Origin: UBA6244 sp965140775
Lineage (GTDB): Bacteria > Bacteroidota > Bacteroidia > Bacteroidales > F082
DNA length: 64,000 nt
Assembly (NCBI GenBank): GCA_965140775.1
Contig: OZ223471.1
Coordinates: 248,001 to 312,000 of the forward strand
Reading direction: 5' to 3'
The notes beneath the pieces are model-generated. The model made no database searches. It was given only the letters and a program-made list of their open reading frames with translations, and had not been told where the DNA came from. Numbering within the stretch: the stretch's first letter is position 1; each line of letters begins with the position of its first letter. This document shows, one piece after another, positions 55,117 through 62,524 of the stretch. The position numbers and the translations under genes were made by a program.

Positions 55117-55458
55117 CTACAATTTGGCAATGGCCTCGGTGGAGAAAGGAATGTCGTTGATGTAGGATTCGTCTTCCAGATCGAAGTTATTGAATGAAGC
55201 GTCAGAAGCACTGTCGATTACCTCTTTTGTGTCGAAGGGAATGTCCTGAATATAGTCTTCGTCGCTCAGGTCGAATTCTTGGGTGATGGTGGCATCAAAA
55301 AGGCTGTCGAAAATATGTCCGGTGTTGAAAGGAATGTCGTCGATATATGCTTCTTCGGCCAGAGGAGTAATTACGGGAGGGGTCATGGTGCTGGCATTGG
55401 TATTGATTGCCAGGGCGATCAGGATGGTAGCAAAGGTGTATTTGAGTAAAGTTTTCAT
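55117..55458 (-). CDS. Small exported protein with three DIPF-type repeats
   Basis: A 113-residue protein with a signal peptide (MKTLLKYTFATILIALAINTN, cleavage about 23) and an acidic mature part made of three repeats of the pattern E-x-YIxDIPFxT followed by an acidic or helical tail: EEAYIDDIPFNT, DEDYIQDIPFDT and DESYINDIPFST. Only about 90 residues are exported. I recognise no family or catalytic motif. It has its own terminator. Function unknown; the repeats resemble motifs in other short Bacteroidota exported proteins. Confidence 0.75.
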   Translation of the reverse strand: MKTLLKYTFATILIALAINTNASTMTPPVITPLAEEAYIDDIPFNTGHIFDSLFDATITQEFDLSDEDYIQDIPFDTKEVIDSASDASFNNFDLEDESYINDIPFSTEAIAKL

Positions 55459-55586
55459 GACGTTTTAACTTTTATGGTTTCTGTGTTTCTGAAGCAAAAC
55501 TACCACGAAAAAGCCCCCACGTAAATGGGTTTTAGGTGAATGGCGGAAGAGTTTCGGTGAGTGGGGAAAAAGCATGGGTAAAAAGT

Positions 55587-55625
55587 AAGCCCTCGAGCAC
55601 ATCTGTTGCATGGGCTTGAGGGCTT
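55587..55625 (-). terminator. Terminator after small membrane protein gene
   Basis: AAGCCCTC...GAGGGCTT on the minus strand with a mismatched lower stem, followed by ACTTTTTACC. Twenty-five bases after the stop of the gene at 55650. Confidence 0.45.
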
Positions 55626-55649
55626 CCTGAACAAAGGGGCGATTTCCTT

Positions 55650-55877
55650 TTATTTTTTTGCTTTGCTTTCCAATTCGTCCAGTCGGTCGTTGGCAGCGTG
55701 TATCATCATCATCACACGAACGAATGGCAAGGCCAGCAGCAACAAAGCCAGGGAAGTAATCAGCTCAAACCAGTTGAAATCGATGATGTTCACCACCACC
55801 CCAATCAAACCTATCAAAGCAGCAATAATTCCACCGGGAACGCCAAGTGGGCATCTTAATTTTTTCTTTGTTTCCAT
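55650..55877 (-). CDS. Small two-helix membrane protein
   Basis: A 75-residue protein with two hydrophobic segments (about 14-32 and 37-56: GGIIAALIGLIGVVVNII and WFELITSLALLLLALPFVR) and a short charged C-terminus (NDRLDELESKAKK) that could form a coiled coil. It is not a recognised family. The gene lies 17 bp downstream of the thioredoxin-like gene on the same strand, so they may be cotranscribed. Confidence 0.7.
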   Translation of the reverse strand: METKKKLRCPLGVPGGIIAALIGLIGVVVNIIDFNWFELITSLALLLLALPFVRVMMMIHAANDRLDELESKAKK

Positions 55878-55894
55878 TTTTTAAAATTTATTGA

Positions 55895-56164
55895 TTAATA
55901 GCGGTTTAATAAATTGATCAATTCTTCTTTGGTGGGCACACTTCTGAACACTATTTGATTATCAACCAAAAGCGTCGGAACGGCATGAATGCCGAGCTTC
56001 ATGGTTTTTATCATGCCCATGGGCATGTTTGCCAAACTTTTTTTCAACACAAATTTGTTCCCAAATCCGGGCAATACATCATCCAACATGCGGCTCAGTA
56101 TTTTGCAATTGGGGCAACTAAGCGTGTAATACATTTCGATGGTAACAGGCTTTTTTTCCTTCAT
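55895..56164 (-). CDS. Thioredoxin-like protein with CxxC
   Basis: An 89-residue thioredoxin-fold protein: TIEMYYTLSCPNCKILSRML carries the CPNC active site, and GIHAVPTLLVDNQIVFR the cis-Pro loop, as in small glutaredoxin/thioredoxin-like or MtrA-type proteins. No signal peptide, so cytoplasmic. ATG 56164 is preferred to an in-frame TTG at 56254; GGAAGAAG lies just before it. The neighbouring small membrane protein and the candidate structured RNA upstream suggest a small unit whose purpose is unclear. Confidence 0.7.
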   Translation of the reverse strand: MKEKKPVTIEMYYTLSCPNCKILSRMLDDVLPGFGNKFVLKKSLANMPMGMIKTMKLGIHAVPTLLVDNQIVFRSVPTKEELINLLNRY

Positions 56165-56510
56165 CTTCTTCCTTCCAAATTCCTTTGCAAGATTAACCAA
56201 AAATTGAACAGGTACTATTCTTGGTTCGGTGAGGGAAATTGTGATTTCATACAAATGTCAGTATATCAGCGTTTTGGGTAGTGATGGAAATGGTTAATTA
56301 TGAATTATTTAACAAAGGAACAATTCAAATTTTCCGGAAAGGAGCGCATTAGGGAAAAAAGATGTGCCGATAGGAGGAGGTTGAATACCGATGAAGGTCG
56401 AAACGAGCCTTTGGTTGGATGAGCTCCCTAACATTTTATATTCAGTACCGGCACATCTCGCCAACGCCTGGAGGTCGGTGTACTTTCTGTAATGGGAAAT
56501 GCACGACCCA
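56165..56510. other. Region between radA and thioredoxin-like gene
   Basis: Aside from the candidate structured RNA at 56355-56458, no gene is seen here. The region is downstream of radA and upstream of the thioredoxin-like gene, both on the minus strand. Confidence 0.4.
56355..56458 (-). ncRNA. Candidate structured RNA upstream of thioredoxin-like gene
   Basis: On the minus strand AGATGTGCCG (56449-56458) pairs perfectly with CGGCACATCT (56360-56369), directly followed by T6. Inside, TGAATA pairs with TATTCA, and AAGGCTCG-TTT-CGACCTT forms an inner hairpin. Three nested helices closed by a U-tract look like a small RNA with its own terminator or a regulatory leader, about 190 bases before the thioredoxin-like gene. 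I recognise no family; SRP and 6S signatures are absent. Confidence 0.4.
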
Positions 56511-57872
56511 TCAAATCAACTTCCTCACCAAATCGGTTACCCTGCTCAGGGGAGTGATTTCAATATTCAGTTTTTTGGTATCCAGACCTTTAAGGCCATA
56601 TTTGGAAACGAAAATCTGTCTAAAACCCAGTTTTTCGGCCTCAGCAATGCGGCTCTCCACCCGTGATACAGCCCTAATTTCGCCCGACAGACCCACCTCA
56701 CCGGCAAAGCACACATCCTGACCTATGGCCACGTCTTCGGCTGAGGAAAGGATGGCCGCAACCACAGCCAGATCGATGGCGGGATCGTCCACGCGCAACC
56801 CTCCGGCAATGTTTAAAAACACATCTTTACTGCTCAGGCGGACACCACTCCGTTTTTCGAGCACCGCCAGCAACATGTTCAAGCGCCTCAGGTCGAAACC
56901 CGTGGACGAACGCTGGGGTGTGCCATAGGCTGCCGTGCCCACCAAAGCCTGGGTTTCGATAAGCATGGGTCGCTGACCTTCGATCATGGCGGCAATGGCC
57001 ACGCCGCTGGTTTCTTCATCGCGTTGACTGAGCAACAACTCGCTGGGATTGGTTACTTCGCGCAACCCTCCGGCACTCATTTCATAAATACCTAATTCTG
57101 AAGTGCTTCCATAACGGTTTTTCACCGACCGCAGAATCCGAAACCCGTAGTGACGGTCGCCTTCAAACTGCAACACGGCGTCCACCATGTGCTCCAACAC
57201 CTTGGGTCCGGCCAGGTTGCCATCTTTTGTAATGTGACCAATGAGCAACACAGGCACATTTCCGGCTTTGGCATAGCGTTGCAATTCACCGGCAGTTTCT
57301 CTGATCTGCGAAATGCTTCCCGCCGATGCATCGATGGTGTCGGTGTGGAGGGTTTGGATGCTGTCGATAATCACCAAATCGGGCAGTAGTTCCAGCGTGT
57401 GGCGAAAGAGATCGGCAGTGGAGGTTTCGTTGAGGATATAACATTCGGGGTTCTTGCCCTGAAGCCTGTCGGCACGCATTTTTATCTGTTGATGGCTTTC
57501 TTCTCCCGAAAGGTAGAGAATTTTTTTACCGTTCAAATTCAAGGCCATTTGCAATAGAAGGGTCGATTTTCCGATGCCCGGCTCGCCACCAATCAGCACG
57601 ATGCTTCCCGGAACCAAACCACCGCCCAGCACCCGATTGAGTTCTGTGCTTTTGGTATCGATGCGGTCTTCGCTTTGGTTCACAATCTGATGGACGGGAA
57701 TGGGCATGGATTTTTGCCGGTCGGGCACAAACCCCGGATTGGCCGTGGCGGGCGCATTCACCACTTCTTCGTCAAAGGTATTCCATTCGCCACACGAGGG
57801 GCATTTGCCTATCCATTTGCCGGACGCATGTCCGCAATTTCTGCAATAGTACATGGTTTTTGGTTTGGCCAT
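56511..57872 (-). CDS. radA: DNA repair protein RadA
   Basis: A 453-residue RadA/Sms, a DnaB-like branch-migration helicase of homologous recombination. An N-terminal zinc finger (Cys10, Cys13, Cys24, Cys27) precedes the RecA-like domain with Walker A GGEPGIGKST (95-104) and the RadA-specific KNRYGS motif in SVKNRYGSTSELG; a Lon-protease-like C-terminal domain follows (KDVFLNIAGGLRVDDPAIDLAVV). All standard. The promoter box TAACTTTG lies 30 bp before the start (57904-57911, minus strand). Confidence 0.95.
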   Translation of the reverse strand: MAKPKTMYYCRNCGHASGKWIGKCPSCGEWNTFDEEVVNAPATANPGFVPDRQKSMPIPVHQIVNQSEDRIDTKSTELNRVLGGGLVPGSIVLIGGEPGIGKSTLLLQMALNLNGKKILYLSGEESHQQIKMRADRLQGKNPECYILNETSTADLFRHTLELLPDLVIIDSIQTLHTDTIDASAGSISQIRETAGELQRYAKAGNVPVLLIGHITKDGNLAGPKVLEHMVDAVLQFEGDRHYGFRILRSVKNRYGSTSELGIYEMSAGGLREVTNPSELLLSQRDEETSGVAIAAMIEGQRPMLIETQALVGTAAYGTPQRSSTGFDLRRLNMLLAVLEKRSGVRLSSKDVFLNIAGGLRVDDPAIDLAVVAAILSSAEDVAIGQDVCFAGEVGLSGEIRAVSRVESRIAEAEKLGFRQIFVSKYGLKGLDTKKLNIEITPLSRVTDLVRKLI

Positions 57873-57903
57873 GGGGTTGTTTCCTGGTTAGTGAATGGTG
57901 AGG

Positions 57904-57911
57904 CAAAGTTA
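57904..57911 (-). promoter_or_regulatory. -7 box of radA
   Basis: TAACTTTG followed by CC on the minus strand fits TAnnTTTG; transcription start predicted near 57897, leader about 25 bases. Confidence 0.55.
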
Positions 57912-58068
57912 GTTAAAACCTTTAAAAATTGCAGGGGTGTGAATGGGAGATGTCAACAGGGTGGCTTAATGATTTTTGCTGTATATACTGCCTGGCATGG
58001 ATATGTTTTTATCAATTTTTCGACGCACTTTGTTGAATAGACTCATACAAATAAGCAAGTAACGTTCA

Positions 58069-58094
58069 ATTTGTATTACTTTTGTGATACAAAT
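58069..58094 (+). promoter_or_regulatory. Inverted repeat bracketing a -7 box
   Basis: ATTTGTAT (58069-58076) and ATACAAAT (58087-58094) form perfect 8-bp arms around TACTTTTGTG, in which TACTTTTG (58077-58084) is a consensus -7 box. A protein bound here would block transcription of the two-gene unit at 58184. The geometry is that of an autorepressed toxin-antitoxin operator. Confidence 0.55.
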
Positions 58095-58183
58095 GTGTGC
58101 TATTTTTAGTGATTGTTTTATTTGTAGATTGGCATTTTGATCAATCTGCAATAGAAAAAAGAACCCTTAATAAATTGATTTTC

Positions 58184-58648
58184 ATGGAATGTGTATCTCA
58201 TAAGAGTGAAATAGTGGGGGTGTTAAACGAAGTTAGTAATGTTTCATTTCGTGAAAAATCCTCTGAATTGTCTCAAGAAGCGGTCAATAAGTTTCTGGAT
58301 GCTATCATTGACTTTAAAAATGACTTAACAGAAAAATCAGAGTTACTATCTGACATTACTGAACGCATTGAAAAACTAACCTGGTTTAGTAATTTGGATG
58401 ATGAAGAACTTAGACTGCTTAATGATTTAATATCTTCTGCACGAGATTTACATTTTACATTAATTAGAAAGTACACGAGGTTAAATTATATTAGGTCTAA
58501 AGGTGTTGCCAAACACGAAATAAAACGCTTTAAACGAGCTATTGATGACTTCAAGGATGTGTTTACTGACCTTGAATCAGTGTTTTTCTTTCTTCCAAAC
58601 GTACCTGAATTTGTGAAAATTACAAAACAGCTATCAGCCATTAAATGA
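58184..58648 (+). CDS. Helical protein, possible antitoxin partner
   Basis: A 154-residue, almost entirely helical protein with many acidic and Lys residues (LDAIIDFKNDLTEKSELLSDI, KGVAKHEIKRFKRAIDDFKDVF). No signal or membrane segment. It overlaps the next gene by four bases (ATGA), so translation is coupled. With the following RelE-like frame and a palindromic operator over its promoter, it looks like the first gene of a toxin-antitoxin pair; I do not recognise the family. Confidence 0.6.
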   Translation: MECVSHKSEIVGVLNEVSNVSFREKSSELSQEAVNKFLDAIIDFKNDLTEKSELLSDITERIEKLTWFSNLDDEELRLLNDLISSARDLHFTLIRKYTRLNYIRSKGVAKHEIKRFKRAIDDFKDVFTDLESVFFFLPNVPEFVKITKQLSAIK

Positions 58649-59052
58649 ACCTATTTTGCATAGAAGATTTTAAAATTGAGTTTGAAAGACTGATCAAAAA
58701 AAGATCATATCAGTCTTTACAGGATGAATTAATAGCCTATTTCTTTATCAAGGAAGTTAAGGATGTAATTTCCGGCACAAGGCTTAATGGAAGTAGTGAT
58801 ACACCTTTGATAAAAAAGAGGTTGGATGGTAGTGGCGGATTCAGGGTATATTATTTGCTGTTGATAATTAAGAACAATTTATATTTCATGTATGTTCACC
58901 CTAAAACAGGAAGTCTTGGGTCGTAAAATATTGCAGATAAAGCACATATGAAGCTGTACAAGAAATTGTTGTCAAGTATCTGCGAAAACGATTTGTTTGA
59001 ATTATCCCTTGCTGATGGCAAAATCGTTTTCACCAGAACAACGAACAAATAG
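58645..59052 (+). pseudogene. RelE/ParE-like toxin frame with one in-frame stop
   Basis: An open frame of 135 codons interrupted by TAA at 58924-58926. Before it: RLDGSGGFRVYYLLLI and YFMYVHPKTGSLG, reminiscent of RelE-superfamily toxins of Bacteroidota; after it, the same frame continues NIADKAHMKLYKKLLSSI and NDLFELSL, a plausible C-terminus, ending at TAG 59050. No frameshift is needed. The first 93 codons alone may encode a shorter protein. The gene starts within the stop codon of the helical gene upstream. Assignment as toxin is tentative. Confidence 0.6.
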
Positions 59053-59372
59053 TTGTGTTCAAGATATTGGTCACACAGGATTTGAACCCCATCCCTTACA
59101 AGATTTTCAATTAATCATAAGATGCCAAATTATGATAAAATGACGTTATCTTGGCAAAAAAATGATCAGACCCAAGAACCCAAAGAAAGTGCAGTGAATA
59201 GAACAAAAGCTTGGAAAAAAAGACAATACAATAACATAAAATGCATTTGACAGATGATGCTAAAACAGGAGCGTTTGCCGCAATAAAAGGCGTGAAAATT
59301 AGTTATAATATGACAGCATTGAACCGAAAACTCACCCTACTTAACCTGTTCAACTGAAGTAAAACTCATCCT
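59053..59372. other. Intergenic region
   Basis: Apart from the tRNA fragment near its left end, no gene or recognisable RNA is seen between the toxin-like gene and the lipoprotein gene. Confidence 0.45.
59068..59101 (-). other. tRNA 3'-end fragment
   Basis: The minus strand contains GGTTCAAATCCTGTGTGACC, matching a tRNA T-loop (TTCAAAT) and 3' acceptor strand, but the 5' side and a CCA end are lacking and T-stem pairing toward the 5' side fails after three pairs. It is only a fragment. Such 20-bp tRNA tails are typical of attachment-site footprints left by integrative elements. No integrase is seen nearby. Confidence 0.45.
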
Positions 59373-60149
59373 ATGACACAACCCAAGACATTTTTCATTT
59401 TTACTTTGTTATTATTTTTTTCCTCCTGTAATACGGACAAGTTTAACGGTGAATGGACATACTCTGATAAAGTTTTGCTAACGTTTATGGACGAAAATGA
59501 ATATCATTGGAAGATGACCTATGACAACATTAATTTCTGGGGAAAGTATTTCATTCAGCCCGAAAACGACTCCCTTATTTTGACAACCCAATGGGATTTT
59601 TCATTGCGATTTAAGTTTCAGTTTGTAAACAATTCTTTGGTTTTGTGGAGTGAAAAAAGCAGTGTCGGAGAAACGAAAGGACATATTGATGAAATATTTG
59701 CTTTTAGTAAGCGAGGCAATGATAAGCCAAGGATGAGCGATGATTCAGAAAAAGAAATTTTTAAATTGCCATTAAATTTCATTGGTGATATTTTCATCAA
59801 TTATCACCAAAAAGGAGCCGGGAATAATTTGGTTGATCGTCAAAAAAACCGAATAATTTCAGTGACGGACAGGGGATTCGTTAAAACAGAATTTAAAGAA
59901 CAAATTCTTCCATATGCATTTGGATTATTCGAGTTTGAGAGTTTAAACAAAAGGTATCCTTTTTTTATTCAGGACTTAATGACCAGCACGGAAATAAACC
60001 GACTTAATCCTGATTCAGTATATGTTTGTGTTTATGGCTATAACCAAATTGGCAGGAAAGAAATAAATAAATTGTATGGCGAAAAGATAACCGGGAATGT
60101 ACTCATGTTGAAGGTAGATACACTAAAAAATATCATTGTTGTCCGGTAA
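59373..60149 (+). CDS. Lipoprotein of unknown function, 3' end supplied by a MITE
   Basis: A 258-residue predicted lipoprotein: MTQPKTFFIFTLLLFFSSCN has a lipobox Cys. The body has aromatic and beta-rich stretches (GEWTYSDKVLLTF, WGKYFIQPENDSLILTTQWDF, KTEFKEQILPYAFGLFEFE) without a recognised domain. The final residues (about IIVVR) and the TAA are encoded by the terminal inverted repeat of the MITE-like element that starts at 60133. The original C-terminus has therefore been replaced or the gene trimmed. Function unknown. Confidence 0.7.
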   Translation: MTQPKTFFIFTLLLFFSSCNTDKFNGEWTYSDKVLLTFMDENEYHWKMTYDNINFWGKYFIQPENDSLILTTQWDFSLRFKFQFVNNSLVLWSEKSSVGETKGHIDEIFAFSKRGNDKPRMSDDSEKEIFKLPLNFIGDIFINYHQKGAGNNLVDRQKNRIISVTDRGFVKTEFKEQILPYAFGLFEFESLNKRYPFFIQDLMTSTEINRLNPDSVYVCVYGYNQIGRKEINKLYGEKITGNVLMLKVDTLKNIIVVR

Positions 60150-60349
60150 AATTAAACAGAAAACGCTACAATGCGTAATATATATCTATCGTCCCTACGG
60201 GACTTCACAACGGTGGGCGTTGTTTCATATTCTACCCATATTTAGCCCCTAACGGGGCTGTCCCGTAGGGACAAGATGTTGGTAGAATGCAAATTAAGGT
60301 CTCCAAAAGTCCCGTAGGGACGATATATATTTTAACCGGACATCAATGA
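60133..60349. mobile_element. MITE-like element, copy B
   Basis: A 217-bp element with the same 19-bp terminal inverted repeats as copy A (32132-32350) and the same internal palindromes; the internal sequence differs at one palindrome. Flanking AAAAATA (60126-60132 and 60350-60356) is a 7-bp direct repeat, likely the target duplication. No transposase is encoded, so mobilisation would depend on an IS elsewhere. Confidence 0.8.
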
Positions 60350-60449
60350 AAAAATATTTTGAAAACGATGAATAAATATTAATGTACAGGATGTTAACAA
60401 AGCAGTAAAGCGTGGGTAAAATTCTGGGGAAATTAACACAAAACCCCCC

Positions 60450-62315
60450 CTACTCCCCCGCCACCGAAAAACTAAAGCTGCTTCCTTTTCCTTCAGTGCT
60501 TTCCACCTGCAGTTGGCCGCCCATTTTTTTCACAAAATCATGACACAAGATCAAACCAAGGCCGGTACCTTTTTCTTTTTTGGTCCCGGGGCGCGAATAG
60601 TAGGTTTCGATGCGGAACAGTTTGTCCATGTCGGCTTGGGGGATGCCGACGCCGGTGTCGGTAACTTTGATGGTTACGCGGTCATCGGTTTTTCTGGCCG
60701 AAATAGTCACGGAACTTCCTTCTTCCGAAAATTTGATGGCGTTGGAAAGCAAATTGCGCAATACCGTTAGAAACATGTTGCGGTCGATAACGGCCATAAG
60801 TTGCTCGTCAACATCCGTTTTCACTTCAATGTTTTTGTCCTTGGCATTGCTTCCGAGCAGGTGCAGGGTTTCTTCCACCAACGGGTATATTTTCAGTTTG
60901 TCGGGGTCGTAGGTGATGGCGTTGGTTTGAAGTCGGGCCCAATCCAACAGGTTTTCGAGCAGGCGAAATCCTTGCAGCGATGACTGATGGAGGGCTGTGA
61001 GGAACTCCCTGATTTTTTCTTCGTCGTAGTAGGCCAGGTTTTGTTGCAGTACATCCGTAAAGGAAATCATCACGCTCAGTGGGCTTTTCAGATCGTGGGC
61101 CACGAGATGGAAAAAGCGGTCTTTGGTGGCGTTGGCGTGTTCGAGTTCCTGATTTTTATGGGCAATAATACTGTTTTTGGCTTTCAGGGTTTTGTTCATC
61201 TGCGATTTAATCCGGAGGTTACGCCACAACAGAAAAACAAGCGCCGAAAAAAGCACAAAACCAAATATGTAGATATAGGTCATCTGATTTTTGCGATGCA
61301 AGGCCAACTGTTGTTTTTCGGATTGGAGCAACAGTTTTCTATTTTCGGCTTCTTGTTGCAACAGGTGGAGGTTGTTCATTTCACGCTCGTTGGCCTCGTT
61401 TAGGAGGCTGTCGGATAGCGATTTGAATGTTACCTGATACTGGTAAGCCTTTTCAAAATCACCCTTTTTGGCGTATGCCTGAGCCAGAATTTCGGCTGCG
61501 TGGGTCATGTCCCAAAGGGCCTTGATTTCGGCAGCCATGTTGTAGCTCGAAGTGGCATACTGAATAGCCTGGTCGGTAAAGCCAAGCTTAAGTCCGCTGC
61601 GCGCGATGCCGGCATAGGCATATCCCTGTTCCCATTTGTTGTCGAAATCTTTGGTTTTCAGCACATCCATATACGATTCAAAGGATTCGCGATAGGCTCC
61701 CATGTTGTAGTAAATTTCGCCAAACAGGTTGGTAAGTCGGATATTTTCGAGGCGGTAGTCCTGGGCCAAATTGATTTGACGTGCCTCCCGGGCGAAATAC
61801 AACGCACTGTCGTATTTTCCCATGTCGTTGTACACAATGGCCAAATTAAACAGGTTTTTTTCCTCCATCAGCGTACTGTTTATCCGACGGCTAATCTGAA
61901 GCGACTTTTGATGTTGGGAAATGGCCAGCCGGTGTTTTTTCTGAACACAGAAAATCATACCGCAATTATTTAGTCCTGCAGCCATACCTTCCTGATTGTC
62001 GAGGTGGCTGAACATGTTGAGGGATGCCGTGAATTTTTCCAACGCCGTGTAATAATCGCCCCGGATATAATACAAGGCACCAATGCTGGCGACGATGCGG
62101 GCTTCTTCGTTGGCAAGGTGGAGTTCTTTTGCCAGTTGAAGGGCTTGTAAGTAATAATATTCGGATGAGTCGGGCTTATCGTAGCGGTAGGAGTTGGCCA
62201 GCGTTTTTAATTGCTCAAGGCCCGAAGTGCTGTCGGAAGCAACCTGCTCATCCGCCCACGCGGGTTGAAGGGCTGCCCATAAGTAGATTATCCAGATCAA
62301 ACCGTATTTTGTCAT
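60450..62315 (-). CDS. TPR-containing sensor histidine kinase
   Basis: A 621-residue two-component kinase. A signal peptide (about 1-21, ending AWA) and several tetratricopeptide repeats (about 55-330) form the periplasmic sensor; a transmembrane helix (YIYIFGFVLFSALVFLLW, near 345-363) leads to a coiled coil, then the HisKA domain (FFHLVAHDLKSPLSVMI, phospho-His near 405) and HATPase_c with N box NLLSNAIKFS, G1 DTGVGI and G2 GTGLGL. No receiver domain is attached, and no response regulator is adjacent. The gene is divergent from the propeller sensor at 62525. TPR kinases are abundant in Bacteroidota. Confidence 0.9.
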   Translation of the reverse strand: MTKYGLIWIIYLWAALQPAWADEQVASDSTSGLEQLKTLANSYRYDKPDSSEYYYLQALQLAKELHLANEEARIVASIGALYYIRGDYYTALEKFTASLNMFSHLDNQEGMAAGLNNCGMIFCVQKKHRLAISQHQKSLQISRRINSTLMEEKNLFNLAIVYNDMGKYDSALYFAREARQINLAQDYRLENIRLTNLFGEIYYNMGAYRESFESYMDVLKTKDFDNKWEQGYAYAGIARSGLKLGFTDQAIQYATSSYNMAAEIKALWDMTHAAEILAQAYAKKGDFEKAYQYQVTFKSLSDSLLNEANEREMNNLHLLQQEAENRKLLLQSEKQQLALHRKNQMTYIYIFGFVLFSALVFLLWRNLRIKSQMNKTLKAKNSIIAHKNQELEHANATKDRFFHLVAHDLKSPLSVMISFTDVLQQNLAYYDEEKIREFLTALHQSSLQGFRLLENLLDWARLQTNAITYDPDKLKIYPLVEETLHLLGSNAKDKNIEVKTDVDEQLMAVIDRNMFLTVLRNLLSNAIKFSEEGSSVTISARKTDDRVTIKVTDTGVGIPQADMDKLFRIETYYSRPGTKKEKGTGLGLILCHDFVKKMGGQLQVESTEGKGSSFSFSVAGE

Positions 62316-62524
62316 GCCGTAGTTGTTGAACAGTAATTTTTGAAAAAGTTTTAGAGTTTTGCTTATTGCAACAGAACTGCTAAGATAGTTTTTTCGGGTG
62401 AAACGATGATAATCCCCCGGTTTTTTTTAAAACTTTTTCTTCCACGGTAATTTATTGACAGAAAAGAAGTAGTTTAGAGGCACAATTAAACCAGTAATAG
62501 CTCCTTGTTTAGTCTTACAGTTCC

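Larger units (their letters stand above)
57873..58183. other. Divergent region between radA and 58184
   Basis: Contains the radA promoter and the inverted-repeat operator described separately. No other gene is visible. Confidence 0.5.

Noticed and set aside
31560..59052. TAG read as sense codon in toxins
   Set aside because: TAG ends many normal genes here (hypD, ygfK, xdhD), and one of the three stops is TAA, so a codon reassignment is not supported.
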